DNA of 64,000 nt from contig CAZPOR010000003.1 of the NCBI GenBank assembly GCA_964588325.1, forward strand, positions 186,001 to 250,000. The letters are read 5' to 3'. Both the position numbers and the translations under genes were made by a program. Position 1 is the first letter of the stretch; every line of letters starts with the position of its first letter. Shown one piece after another: positions 16,145-24,424 of the stretch. This DNA comes from Thiovibrio sp964588325 (GTDB taxonomy: Bacteria; Desulfobacterota; Desulfobulbia; Desulfobulbales; Desulfurivibrionaceae). A model generated the notes under the pieces. That model was not told the origin of the DNA and did no database searches. It worked only from the letters and a program-made list of their open reading frames with translations.

Positions 16145-18555
16145 TTCAACGATTCTTGCGGAGAACCAACCCAGCCATGACATTGCACAACGGGACACCG
16201 GATGCTTCATCCATCTCCTGGTGGCACAGCATCGGACGCCGTTTCATCCTGTACATTGTTCTTTTCAGCTCGCTGGTTACTTTGTTCAGCACGGCGGTGC
16301 AGCTCTATTTTGAGTACCGGCGCGATCTGCGGGCCATCGACGCCAATCTTGAGCAGATTGAAAGAAGCCTCTTGAAGAGTTTCAGCGAGGGGCTGTGGAC
16401 TTTTAACGAAAGGACTCTTGTGGTGCAGCTTCAGGGAGTTCTTGATCTGCCCGATGTGGGCTATGTGGAGATCCGCAAGGATGGCGCGCCGTTTCTGCGC
16501 GCCGGGGTTCCCGTGACGGGCCGGTCGGTCAGGGAGGAATTTCCGCTTCGCTATACGCACCGGGGTCAGGAGATGCAGCTCGGCACCCTGATTGTGGTCG
16601 CCGGTCTGGACGGGGTGTATGCCCGTCTGCTGGACCGGATTGTGGTCATTCTTGTTACCCAGGGAATCAAAACCTTCTTTGTTTCGGCCTTCATCTTCAC
16701 CCTCTTTTATTTTATGGTGGGTCAACATCTCAAAACCATGGCCGCCTATGCCGGGTCCCTGAGTCTTGACCGGCTTGCCAGCCCCCTGGTCATTCCGCGT
16801 TCGTCCCGATATGCGGACAAGGATGAAATAGGCCTGGTGGTGGGGGCGATCAACCGGATGCGGCAGACCCTGACGGATGACCTTGAACTACACCGGCAGG
16901 CCGAGAGAACCGTGCAGATGCTGGCGGAAAGCGCGGCCGCTCTTACCGGGCAAAAACTGTTTGAGACGATTGTACGAAATCTGTGCGAATATCTGGGGTG
17001 CGAGTGCGCCATCCTCGGCCGGCTGCACGACGGGGATACTGTCACGGCCATGGCCATGGTGTTGGACGGCACGATGGTTTCCGAGTATTCCTACCATCTG
17101 TCTGGCACCCCTTGTGCAGATGTGAGCCGGAAAGGCTATTGCGTTTTTCCCGAACATGTTGCCGCGCTTTTTCCCGAGGATAAGAAGTTGGCGGCAATGG
17201 GGGCCGAGGGGTATGCCGGTATTCCGCTTCTTGGCCGGAACAACAAACCGATGGGTATTCTCTGCGGCATCTCGCGCACCAAGCTGACTCCCCCCGCCAG
17301 GCTGAAAGACATCATGCAGATTCTCCAGGCCAGGGCCGTTGCCGAGATGGAGCGCATGCAGGCGGACGAAGAGCGGAACAAGATGGAGGTTCTGCTCCGG
17401 CAGGCGCAGAAAATGGAGGCCATCGGCACGCTGGCCGGAGGCATTGCCCATGATTTCAACAATATTCTTACCCCCATCATCGGTTACACGGAGATGGCCC
17501 AGCTTGAAATGCCGGAGGAGGAAAGGAAGCGGTGGAACGTGGACGAGGTAATGAAGGCGGCACAGCGGGCCAAGAACCTTGTCCGGCAGATCCTGACCTT
17601 CAGCCGTCAGCGGGAACAGGAATACATCCCCCTTTCCCTTCAGCCCATCATCAAGGAAAGCATCAAGCTGCTGCGGGCATCCTTGCCTGCAACCATCGCA
17701 ATCAGACTCGATATCGATCCGGACTGCGGGCAGGTATCCGCCGATTTTACCCAGATCCAGCAGGTGGTCATGAATCTCTGCACCAACGCTTTCCATGCCA
17801 TGGAGGAAACAGGCGGGGTTCTGGAAGTGACTCTGCGGGAAACGGTCATCGACGGAGGGCAGCAATTTACGCATGAGCAGCTTGCCACGGGGCGTTATGC
17901 CTGCCTGGCCGTGGGGGACAGCGGGCAGGGCATGGACAGGGCCATGTTGGAGAGGATCTTCGAGCCGTACTTCACCACCAAGGAGCAGGGCAAGGGGACC
18001 GGCCTGGGGCTGGCCTTGGTGCATGGCATTGTCAAGGCGCACCGGGGGCGGATCGACGTGTACAGCGAGAAGGGGCAGGGATCGGTGTTCAAGGTCTATC
18101 TCCCGGTTGTTGCTGCCGAAGACCCCCAAAAGCAGGCGCAAACAACAGGGGATATCGCTGTTTCGCTTCCCAGGGGCACGGAAACCATTCTGTTGGTGGA
18201 TGACGAGGAGCAGATCGTCGAGATGTCCGGCAGAATGCTCCAGTATCTCGGGTATTCGGTGGTGAGGTTGACGGACAGCACCGAAGCGCTGGGGATTTTT
18301 GCGGAAAATCCGGGAAACATTGATCTGGTTATAACCGACCAGACCATGCCCGGCATGACCGGCGGGGAACTGGCGCGCCAGCTCATGGCGATCAGGCCGG
18401 ATATCCCGGTTATTCTCTGCTCCGGCTTCAGCGAGCAGATGACGGAGGAGCGGGCCAGGAGCATGGGCGTCCGGAGCTATGTGATGAAGCCGCTTAATCT
18501 GCACGACCTGGCTTTTCTGGTCAGAGCGGCGCTCGACAGCGGCCGGAAAGGCTGA
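16141..18555 (+). CDS. membrane hybrid histidine kinase (HAMP-GAF-HisKA-HATPase-REC)
   Basis: An 804-residue inner-membrane sensor. A first membrane helix (about residues 32-54) and a second (about 167-192) flank a periplasmic region of 110 residues. A HAMP-like segment follows, then a GAF-like domain (about 265-400), the HisKA motif with phospho-acceptor His437 in GGIAHDFNN, the HATPase domain (NLCTNAFHAM, GDSGQGMD, KGTGLGLALVHGIV) and a C-terminal receiver whose acceptor is Asp733 (VITDQTMPG). It starts inside the stop codon of the binding-protein gene, so binding protein and kinase are co-produced. No separate DNA-binding output is adjacent. Confidence 0.93.
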   Translation: MIQRFLRRTNPAMTLHNGTPDASSISWWHSIGRRFILYIVLFSSLVTLFSTAVQLYFEYRRDLRAIDANLEQIERSLLKSFSEGLWTFNERTLVVQLQGVLDLPDVGYVEIRKDGAPFLRAGVPVTGRSVREEFPLRYTHRGQEMQLGTLIVVAGLDGVYARLLDRIVVILVTQGIKTFFVSAFIFTLFYFMVGQHLKTMAAYAGSLSLDRLASPLVIPRSSRYADKDEIGLVVGAINRMRQTLTDDLELHRQAERTVQMLAESAAALTGQKLFETIVRNLCEYLGCECAILGRLHDGDTVTAMAMVLDGTMVSEYSYHLSGTPCADVSRKGYCVFPEHVAALFPEDKKLAAMGAEGYAGIPLLGRNNKPMGILCGISRTKLTPPARLKDIMQILQARAVAEMERMQADEERNKMEVLLRQAQKMEAIGTLAGGIAHDFNNILTPIIGYTEMAQLEMPEEERKRWNVDEVMKAAQRAKNLVRQILTFSRQREQEYIPLSLQPIIKESIKLLRASLPATIAIRLDIDPDCGQVSADFTQIQQVVMNLCTNAFHAMEETGGVLEVTLRETVIDGGQQFTHEQLATGRYACLAVGDSGQGMDRAMLERIFEPYFTTKEQGKGTGLGLALVHGIVKAHRGRIDVYSEKGQGSVFKVYLPVVAAEDPQKQAQTTGDIAVSLPRGTETILLVDDEEQIVEMSGRMLQYLGYSVVRLTDSTEALGIFAENPGNIDLVITDQTMPGMTGGELARQLMAIRPDIPVILCSGFSEQMTEERARSMGVRSYVMKPLNLHDLAFLVRAALDSGRKG

Positions 18556-18608
18556 CAAGGCGAGGGGCGCCGTCCCGGTGAAGCCTGGGGAGAGGTGCGT
18601 GGGAGTGG

Positions 18609-18627
18609 TGCAGCCGGACCGGCTGCA
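18609..18627. terminator. hairpin between convergent genes
   Basis: TGCAGCCG and CGGCTGCA form a perfect 8-bp stem around a three-base loop, in the 84-base gap where the hybrid kinase (plus) and fmdB (minus) converge. The stem is strong in both directions but lacks a T-run, so it is a possible bidirectional terminator or stabilising 3' structure. Confidence 0.4.
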
Positions 18628-18639
18628 GCGTTTTCAGGC

Positions 18640-18855
18640 TCAGGAAAAACCCGATTTTGTGGAGCAGCCCGAGAGCGCTCCCGAGGGGATGGAGCTTGAA
18701 CCGGAGGAAATCCGGAAGCTTGAGGCGGAGATGGTTTTTTTTACAACGCTGCTGCCGCATTTCGGGCAGACCGGCTCGGGGGCGGTTTCTGAGGAGGTGA
18801 CAATGGTCTCAAACAGTCCCTTGCACTCCTGGCAGCGGTATTCATAGATGGGCAT
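18640..18855 (-). CDS. FmdB-family zinc ribbon protein
   Basis: A 71-residue protein beginning MPIYEYRCQECKGLFE, the hallmark of FmdB/putative regulatory proteins, with a second pair CPKCGS that completes a CxxC...CxxC zinc ribbon. The Ser/Gly-rich tail is typical. ATG 18855 follows AAGGAG at seven bases. Despite the family name, the function is not established; many members are stand-alone small zinc ribbons. The 222 bases upstream (18856-19077) carry no gene I can support. Confidence 0.9.
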   Translation of the reverse strand: MPIYEYRCQECKGLFETIVTSSETAPEPVCPKCGSSVVKKTISASSFRISSGSSSIPSGALSGCSTKSGFS

Positions 18856-19077
18856 GTCGTTCTCCTTGAAAATTGCGGATCGGTTCTGCTTCCATGTATG
18901 AATGGAATTTAAGTCTTTTCTTAATCCTTGTCCAGAGTAAAATGGTTTTTGAGCGTGGGTGTTCTGAAAAGCAAGGCGGAGAGCAGGGGGCAGAGGGCGA
19001 CCAACCCGAGGATCAGCGCGAGACGCAGCCAGAGAAGTCCCTGGGATTGGAGGAACAGGACAAGCTGACTCCTGCAT

Positions 19078-19866
19078 TTACAGTATTCCCGCCCCCAGCG
19101 CCACGGCCATCAGCAGAAGCAGTCCGCCCACCAGGGTCTGCACCATGTGCAGGGTCATTTTTTTCAGAAAGCGCGAGGCGCAGAAGGTTCCCAGAAAGGC
19201 GGCGAGGGTGCCGGCCGCCACCAGGCCGAAGCCGCCTGCCGCCCGCATCACCGTCAAATCCCGGGAAACAAAAGTAGAGCCATACACCAGGATCCGGCTG
19301 ATATCGACGATAATGGCGGAAAGGATCATGGTGCCGATGAGAGCCTCCTTGCTCAGTCCGGCCCGGAGCAGAAACGCGGTGCGCAATGCCCCCTGATGCC
19401 CGGACAGCCCTCCGAAAAAACCGGAAATGATCCCGCCGATGGGGATGTAGCGCGGCGGGAAAGAAAGCTTCTTCAGCCCTGGCCACAACTCGGCCAGGGC
19501 AAAGCCCATGATCAGCACCCCGATGGCCGATTTGAGCCAGGTGATGGTGAAGAGGTGATTGCCCAGGTTGTAGTGCATGATCGGCTCCATACCGCTGAGT
19601 TGATTGAGCAGCAGCGCGCCGAGTACGGCCGCCAGGGCGGCGGGCAGGGAGAATTTGAGAACGATCCCGAGATCGGCGTGTTTGCCGAACAGGGCGGCCT
19701 TGAAAAAATTATTGGCCAGATGCACCATGGCCGTGGCCCCCACCGCCACCTCCAAGGGGAAGAACAGGGCAAAGGCCGGCATCAGGAGAGTGCCCAGGCC
19801 GAAACCGGAGAAAAGGGTCAGGCCGGAGACTGCGAGGGCCACGCTGCAGATGATGAGATAGCTCAT
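19078..19866 (-). CDS. TSUP (TauE/SafE) family membrane permease
   Basis: A 262-residue inner-membrane protein with about eight hydrophobic segments in two repeated halves. SGFGLGTLLMPAFALFFPLEVAVGATAMVHLANN is the typical first repeat; GIISGFFGGLSGHQGALRTAFLLRAGL is the conserved second-half motif (GxxxGxxxGxxG). Family members export or import sulfite, sulfoacetate or related organosulfur anions; the substrate here is unknown. GAAGGA lies upstream of ATG 19866 at slightly long spacing. It is downstream of the cytochrome/porin operon, separated from it by a strong terminator, so it is probably independently expressed. Confidence 0.9.
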   Translation of the reverse strand: MSYLIICSVALAVSGLTLFSGFGLGTLLMPAFALFFPLEVAVGATAMVHLANNFFKAALFGKHADLGIVLKFSLPAALAAVLGALLLNQLSGMEPIMHYNLGNHLFTITWLKSAIGVLIMGFALAELWPGLKKLSFPPRYIPIGGIISGFFGGLSGHQGALRTAFLLRAGLSKEALIGTMILSAIIVDISRILVYGSTFVSRDLTVMRAAGGFGLVAAGTLAAFLGTFCASRFLKKMTLHMVQTLVGGLLLLMAVALGAGIL

Positions 19867-19956
19867 AAAACGTGTGCGTCCTTCATTTTTAGAAAAAGGC
19901 TTCCCTTGCCTTACACATTTCGGAACCGCTCGGCAAGTGGCGAAATTGTTTCCCTC

Positions 19957-19998
19957 AAAAAAAAAAAAGCAAGGGACGGAAGATTCTCCGCCCCTTGC
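19957..19998 (-). terminator. strong intrinsic terminator after the mtrAB-like operon
   Basis: Read on the minus strand, GCAAGGG-G-CGGA (19998 down to 19987) pairs with TCCG-T-CCCTTGC (19980 down to 19969), giving an 11-bp stem with a single mismatch and a six-base loop, followed immediately by twelve Ts (19968-19957). It lies 50 bases past the stop codon of the porin gene at 20048. Confidence 0.92.
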
Positions 19999-20047
19999 CT
20001 CATGCTCGGCCAGATGGTGTTGGCCCAGGCACGATTTGTAGTGGTTT

Positions 20048-22531
20048 TTAAAAACGGTAGGTCAAGGTGACCGCGCCGAAGTGTGCCTCGTAGCTGGGTC
20101 CGAGGTAGCTGCCCAGGTTAATCAGCCGGTTGCCCCACTGGGTGGAGGTGGCGTCGGAGGTATCGCGCAGCAGGTACTCGCTGCCCACCGACTCAACCCA
20201 GGGGGTATCCGCCTCCTGCATCCAGTCGCTGATCTTGTAGCGGTCATAGATATAATGCAGGCCGAACACAAGATTTTTCACGAACTGGTACTCCAGGGTG
20301 GCGTTGAGGTTGTACTGCTTGTGGGTGACCGTCTCCGGGTTGCGGAAGGAGAATTCATGGGTATCCGCCAGGGTGTTGTCCGGATTCACTGAAGACTGGG
20401 TGCCGAAACCACTGTACTCGATATCGACCTTGCCCTGAGAATAGGTGTAATCCGTGGCCAGCCGGAGCGTGCCGGGGATGATCTCGAAGCCAGCCCCAAC
20501 CCCGATGGTATTGGTCTTGTCGTCGGTCACCGCCATCCACTGGCTTGTTGTCCTCGTCCAGGGACCGAGTTCGGCGGTGCCGAGAACAGCGGTCGGGTTC
20601 ATCTTATTGTTTTCGTTGAACTCCAGGCCCCGTTGCGTTGATTCGATGGTCTCCCTGCTGCCGAAGGCGTTCAGGTTCAACCGCTCGGTCGCGGCATACG
20701 AAACATCAAGGGCATAACGATGGGTCTTGCTCTCCAGCAGTCCGAGCTGGTCGCCGGGCGTTGAAGCCGTATCATCCCCCGCAGCCACGCCTATTCCAGA
20801 GACGAGCAAGGGTTGGGTTGCGGTTACGCCGGAAGCGTAGTCATCGTTGCGATACCGGTAGGAGGCGGTGAAGTCCAGACCCGCCTTGGGCATAACCGTG
20901 GCGGCAAGATCCAACTGGTCGCGTTCCCGGTCGGAGACGTCGAATCTCCGCATGTCCGGATGGTTACTGAAGGTGAACTGGGGATTGTCCCGATCCGCCC
21001 CGGCGTCGGCAAGGGCATACCAGTAGCTCTGGGCCGTAACCGTATTGTTGTAATCGCCTCCGTCACGGTCGCCGTACAGGTATTTGGCCCGCACGGTCAG
21101 CCAGTCGGTTGGCCTGGTTTTCAACGAGGCCTTGAGCATGTTCTCCTCGGTGTTGGCCTCGCGGAACTCGCGGTCGATATCCTCCCGTTCGTAACCCAGG
21201 CCGAGGGTGGTTCGCCAGAAGGGCAGATTATACGAGGTGTCCAGGCCGTAATTCATCTGGTCGAAGGAATAGGCCAAGCTGACCCGTTTGTTCTTGTAGC
21301 TGGGATTGCCGGTGCCCCTGGTGTCATCGGTTACATACCACCAATTGCTTTGGGGAGTCTTGTTGTCCAAATCGTAATAACGGACAAAGGCTCGCAGGTT
21401 CAGGCGCTCGATGGGGTTGATGCTGTAATCGGCGTTGAACAGGAGGGTGTCGATTTCGGCATCGGCATTGGTGCGCGGGAGAATACCCGTGGAATCAAAG
21501 GCGGTTGCGCTGCCCAAGCTGCTCGTGCTGTAAGGCAACAGGGTCTCGTCCTGCTCCATTATGCCGTAGGCCACGGTGGCGCTCAGGCGGCTGGCCATGG
21601 GCAGATCGAAGCCGAGCGCCAGCGAGGCGTTCTGGTAACGGTTGTCCGGCGCCAGGGCCCGTTGCCCGAAACTGGCGATATTATAAGCGGCATTCCAGGT
21701 GTCATAGCCGTTGCCGTCGACGTCCGCCACATAAGGATTCTGCCAGCGGAGGGTGTCGATCTCGTTCTCAAACCCGGAGAGCAGGTAGGTGAACAGAGCC
21801 TGGTAAGTGGGCTGGTTGTACTCGGCCTCGAACTTCAGTTCCTGGGTCTTGTAGTCGATGGGCTCGGCCAACTGGGCATTGAGCGTGCGCGGCGGCCGGT
21901 CTCCGATGGGTCCGTAGGTGAGGTTGGACCCGTCCTTGCGCTCGTCCGACAGCGAGAGGCGGAACTTGAAATCCTGATGGGGAGTAATGGAAATGGTGGC
22001 CCCGGTCTTGTCCCGCTGGGTGCCCAGTTCTACCCCGTGCAGGGTGGTGGACAGCCAAGTGGCCGTGGCCGCATCGTTGGCTGTCAACTGAGCCGCGGTC
22101 GGCACCAGATTCGTGTTCGGGATGGGGGCCGTGCTCGGCAGGGTGAGCAGGCCGTTTCCTTGGTCGATATACGGAGTTTTAGCCTTGTTGCTCAGGGTGT
22201 GGGGGATCTCGTTACGGTCGATGACCACACCCCAACTGCCGTAGTTCCCGAAGCCAAAACGGATGGACTGATCGTCCTGGAGCAGATTGGTGCCCTGAAA
22301 ATCCAGGTACCTGCCATTGTTGGGATCCACCAGCCCGAACCAGAGATCATAGAGATTGAAGCCATCCTCGAGATCGCGGTTCTTGTTGAACTTGGAGGAA
22401 TCCGGGTCCACATCCATTTGCTGGATGCCGACCGTCACTTCCCCGGAACTTTCTATTTTTGCTTCTTCCTGGGCCTGGGCAACCACGGGCGCCAGCAGGA
22501 GCAATGATGCTAATGCATAGGTTTTCTTCAT
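20048..22531 (-). CDS. MtrB/PioB-family outer-membrane beta-barrel partner of a decaheme cytochrome
   Basis: An 827-residue exported protein. The signal peptide (MKKTYALASLLLLAPVVAQA) is followed by EVTVGIQQMDVDPDSSKFNK, NLYDLWFGLVDPNNGRYLDFQGTNL and RFGFGNYGSWGVVIDRN, then many alternating hydrophobic strands rich in Tyr, Asn and Asp, and a barrel-type C-terminal YRF. This matches the decaheme-associated MtrB/PioB porin family, which wraps around an MtrA-type cytochrome to pass electrons through the outer membrane. No cysteine occurs in the parts I read, so the CxxC of Shewanella MtrB is absent. ATG 22531 is preferred because AAAGGAGG is then at proper spacing; an ATG six bases earlier is too close. 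It lies 13 bases after the cytochrome gene. Confidence 0.92.
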   Translation of the reverse strand: MKKTYALASLLLLAPVVAQAQEEAKIESSGEVTVGIQQMDVDPDSSKFNKNRDLEDGFNLYDLWFGLVDPNNGRYLDFQGTNLLQDDQSIRFGFGNYGSWGVVIDRNEIPHTLSNKAKTPYIDQGNGLLTLPSTAPIPNTNLVPTAAQLTANDAATATWLSTTLHGVELGTQRDKTGATISITPHQDFKFRLSLSDERKDGSNLTYGPIGDRPPRTLNAQLAEPIDYKTQELKFEAEYNQPTYQALFTYLLSGFENEIDTLRWQNPYVADVDGNGYDTWNAAYNIASFGQRALAPDNRYQNASLALGFDLPMASRLSATVAYGIMEQDETLLPYSTSSLGSATAFDSTGILPRTNADAEIDTLLFNADYSINPIERLNLRAFVRYYDLDNKTPQSNWWYVTDDTRGTGNPSYKNKRVSLAYSFDQMNYGLDTSYNLPFWRTTLGLGYEREDIDREFREANTEENMLKASLKTRPTDWLTVRAKYLYGDRDGGDYNNTVTAQSYWYALADAGADRDNPQFTFSNHPDMRRFDVSDRERDQLDLAATVMPKAGLDFTASYRYRNDDYASGVTATQPLLVSGIGVAAGDDTASTPGDQLGLLESKTHRYALDVSYAATERLNLNAFGSRETIESTQRGLEFNENNKMNPTAVLGTAELGPWTRTTSQWMAVTDDKTNTIGVGAGFEIIPGTLRLATDYTYSQGKVDIEYSGFGTQSSVNPDNTLADTHEFSFRNPETVTHKQYNLNATLEYQFVKNLVFGLHYIYDRYKISDWMQEADTPWVESVGSEYLLRDTSDATSTQWGNRLINLGSYLGPSYEAHFGAVTLTYRF

Positions 22532-22544
22532 GATCATGCCTCCT

Positions 22545-23450
22545 TTAGCGGGTGAATTTGGCGCCGGATGGGTGATTGGAGCCGTGCTGGGTGATGTGGC
22601 AGTTCACGCAGCCCTGGCCATAGGGGTTGCTGGTCCGGTTGTAGCGCGGCAGGTTGATGTGGCCGCCGTAGGAATGGCACTGCAGGCAAAGGAACGAGCC
22701 CTTGGCATTGAGCAGGTCCGGATTGTTGGAGCCGTGGGAATCATGGCAGTTGGCGCAATTCTCCCGCACCACCGGATGCTCAAAGATAAAGGGGCCGCGT
22801 TTATCCTGGTGACAGTTGAAGCAGGTTTCGTTGACCGTTGCGCCCTTGAGCATGCTTTTACCCACCGAGCCGTGGGGGTTGTGGCAGCTTGAACAGGCCA
22901 TCTTCCCTTCCTTGACCGGATGGTGGGACTGCTTGCTCATCTGCCCCCGGATGTCGGCATGGCAGGAATAGCAGACCGCGGATTCATCCGCCTTGGCCAG
23001 CAGCCCTTTTTTGCTTTTGTTCTGCATCAGGGTGTGGCAGGAAACGCAGCCGACCTCGCCGGTCTTGTGCTGGCTGTTCTGCCAGTGCATGCGGCCGCCG
23101 TCCTGATGGCATTGCAGACAGACCGTTGAGTATTGCGCGGTGGAAAATTTCAGGCTGGCGTCCGGCGCGGCAACATGCTCGCTGCGCGGTCCGTGGCAGG
23201 CCTGGCAATCGCGGGCCTGAAGCGGCCCTTTGGCGCCGTGCTGGAATGTCCGGCCATGCACGGTTTTTTTGTACGCTTCGATTGAGTCTGCATGGCAAGC
23301 CAGGCAGGCATCCTTTTCCTTGACGTAGCCTGCCTTGGCAAAAGCCGGATTAAGCGCGGCCCAGTCAACTTCTCCTGCCTGGGCCGTAGCAACAAGGCTT
23401 GCCCAGGCAAGGCCCATGAGACATGCCCCCTTAAATACTGTTTTTTTCAT
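22545..23450 (-). CDS. periplasmic decaheme c-type cytochrome, MtrA/DmsE type
   Basis: A 301-residue exported cytochrome. A signal peptide (MKKTVFKGACLMGLAWASLVATAQA) is followed by exactly ten CxxCH haem-binding motifs: CLACH, CQACH, CLQCH, CVSCH, CYSCH, CSSCH, CFNCH, CANCH, CLQCH and CVNCH. Repeats such as CHNPHGS and CHDSHGS, and size near 300 residues, match the MtrA/DmsE/PioA family that forms a haem wire inside an MtrB-type barrel. GGGAGG lies before ATG 23450. The porin gene follows after 13 bases, and a kinase/regulator pair lies upstream on the same strand. No third, surface-exposed multihaem gene (MtrC/OmcA type) is present in the window. Confidence 0.95.
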   Translation of the reverse strand: MKKTVFKGACLMGLAWASLVATAQAGEVDWAALNPAFAKAGYVKEKDACLACHADSIEAYKKTVHGRTFQHGAKGPLQARDCQACHGPRSEHVAAPDASLKFSTAQYSTVCLQCHQDGGRMHWQNSQHKTGEVGCVSCHTLMQNKSKKGLLAKADESAVCYSCHADIRGQMSKQSHHPVKEGKMACSSCHNPHGSVGKSMLKGATVNETCFNCHQDKRGPFIFEHPVVRENCANCHDSHGSNNPDLLNAKGSFLCLQCHSYGGHINLPRYNRTSNPYGQGCVNCHITQHGSNHPSGAKFTR

Positions 23451-23539
23451 AACTCCACCTCCCGTAGCGGTTTTTTCATGACCTCTCCTCCTTTTTTCTG
23501 TTGATGGTCAGCAGGTGTGGCCTTGCTGCCGAGAACAGC

Positions 23540-23607
23540 TCGATGCAAGGGGACTTCCGGCGGCAATCCCGCTGTCGGGCAGGGGTTTCCCTGCCTGGCC
23601 GCATCGA
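23540..23607 (-). other. predicted structured element in the 5' region of the decaheme cytochrome gene
   Basis: A terminal 7-bp stem (TCGATGC at 23540-23546, GCATCGA at 23601-23607) encloses two hairpins: GGCAGGG-GTTT-CCCTGCC (23578-23595) and GCGG/CCGC (about 23560-23572). This three-way-junction arrangement sits 90-157 bases upstream of the cytochrome start on the minus strand. It could be an untranslated-leader regulatory RNA or a DNA element; I matched it to no known riboswitch class. Confidence 0.35.
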
Positions 23608-23710
23608 AGTCATCCTTGCCAAGAGAGTAGAAGGGAATGGTGGGGCTATCCAGATAAATGTATTTTACGAGTCAGGGGGTTCCGTGAAGTTTTATTCACA
23701 GGAGGAGAAG

Positions 23711-23757
23711 GAAAGGTGAAAGGTGAAAGGTGGAAGGAAAAAGGTGGAAGGTGGATG
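23711..23757. repeat. short direct repeats (GAAAGGT/GGAAGGT)
   Basis: The heptamer GAAAGGT occurs three times in tandem (from 23711) and degenerate copies GGAAGGT continue to about 23757, just past the stop codon of the response-regulator gene and about 260 bases upstream of the decaheme cytochrome. It could be an array of regulator-binding sites or merely low-complexity sequence. The remaining bases 23608-23710 hold only a weak inverted repeat (GTGAA 23684-23688, TTCAC 23695-23699). Confidence 0.35.
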
Positions 23758-23773
23758 GCTTATGGCTGACCGT

Positions 23774-24424
23774 TCAGCCGGCCAGCTTTTTCATCAGGAA
23801 ACGGACGCACCCCAAAACCTGGGTTCCCAGAGAGGTGAGCAGGTAGAGCTTGTTTTCATCCTGGCCCAAAAAACCTGCCTCCTTGAGAATTTTCAGGTGA
23901 AAATTCATCTTGGTGTGGTCTTCCAGCTCCAGCTTTCGGCAGAGGTCCATGAAACGCAGGGCTCCTTCCTGTTCGATCTGAGCAAGGATCTCCCGGCGGA
24001 GGGGATTGGACAGGCAGCTCAGGATGGTGTCGAGATCCAGGGAGGTGCGGCAGCTTTCAAAACGCGCCTCCTCCAGGACGCGGCCCACCGCGGCAAGCAG
24101 GCCATCGATGCGGAAAGGCTTGGTTATATAATCCGAGGCCCCCTGGCGCATGGCAGCCACCGCGTTTTCCACGCTGGCAAAGGCGGTGATCATGATCACC
24201 GGCATCCGGGGCGCTTTGTCCCGGATGCGGCCAAGCAGCTCCAGCCCGCCCAGGCCGGGCATGACCAGATCGAGGAGGATCAGGTCGAAGTTGTTTTTGG
24301 CCAGATGCTCCAGGGCCTCTTCACCCCGGCTGGCCTGGGTTACTGAAAACCCAGCCTTGCCGAGAACCTCGGCCATGCTTTCCCGCAGATCATGATCATC
24401 GTCCACCACCATGATTTCAGTCAT
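23774..24424 (-). CDS. response regulator with ArsR-like winged-helix output
   Basis: A 216-residue protein. Residues 1-120 are a receiver domain: acidic pocket VVDDD, phospho-acceptor Asp52 (LILLDLVMPG), switch Thr in MITAF and Lys in YITKPF. Residues about 125-216 look like an ArsR-type winged helix: LDTILSCLSNPLRREILAQIEQEGALRFMDLCRKL, then HTKMNFHLKILKEAGFL and LYLLTSLGTQVLG. This output type is uncommon; most regulators carry OmpR, NarL or Fis outputs. Its start overlaps the end of the histidine kinase gene by eight bases, so the two form a two-component pair. Its position upstream of the decaheme cytochrome genes suggests it controls them (inference). Confidence 0.88.
   Translation of the reverse strand: MTEIMVVDDDHDLRESMAEVLGKAGFSVTQASRGEEALEHLAKNNFDLILLDLVMPGLGGLELLGRIRDKAPRMPVIMITAFASVENAVAAMRQGASDYITKPFRIDGLLAAVGRVLEEARFESCRTSLDLDTILSCLSNPLRREILAQIEQEGALRFMDLCRKLELEDHTKMNFHLKILKEAGFLGQDENKLYLLTSLGTQVLGCVRFLMKKLAG

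Noticed and set aside
18856..19077. Hydrophobic minus-strand stretch that could be a small membrane protein just after the TSUP gene
   Set aside because: The frame has a stop upstream and no ATG, GTG or TTG before the hydrophobic region; Leu-rich translation follows from CTC/CTG-rich DNA.
20813..22507. 564-residue plus-strand frame opposite the MtrB-type porin
   Set aside because: Shadow frame of the porin gene without domains or a ribosome-binding site.
23681..23700. CRP/FNR-like inverted repeat GTGAA-N6-TTCAC upstream of the cytochrome operon
   Set aside because: The half-site spacing does not fit the TGTGA-N6-TCACA or TTGAT-N4-ATCAA consensus, so it is not called a binding site.
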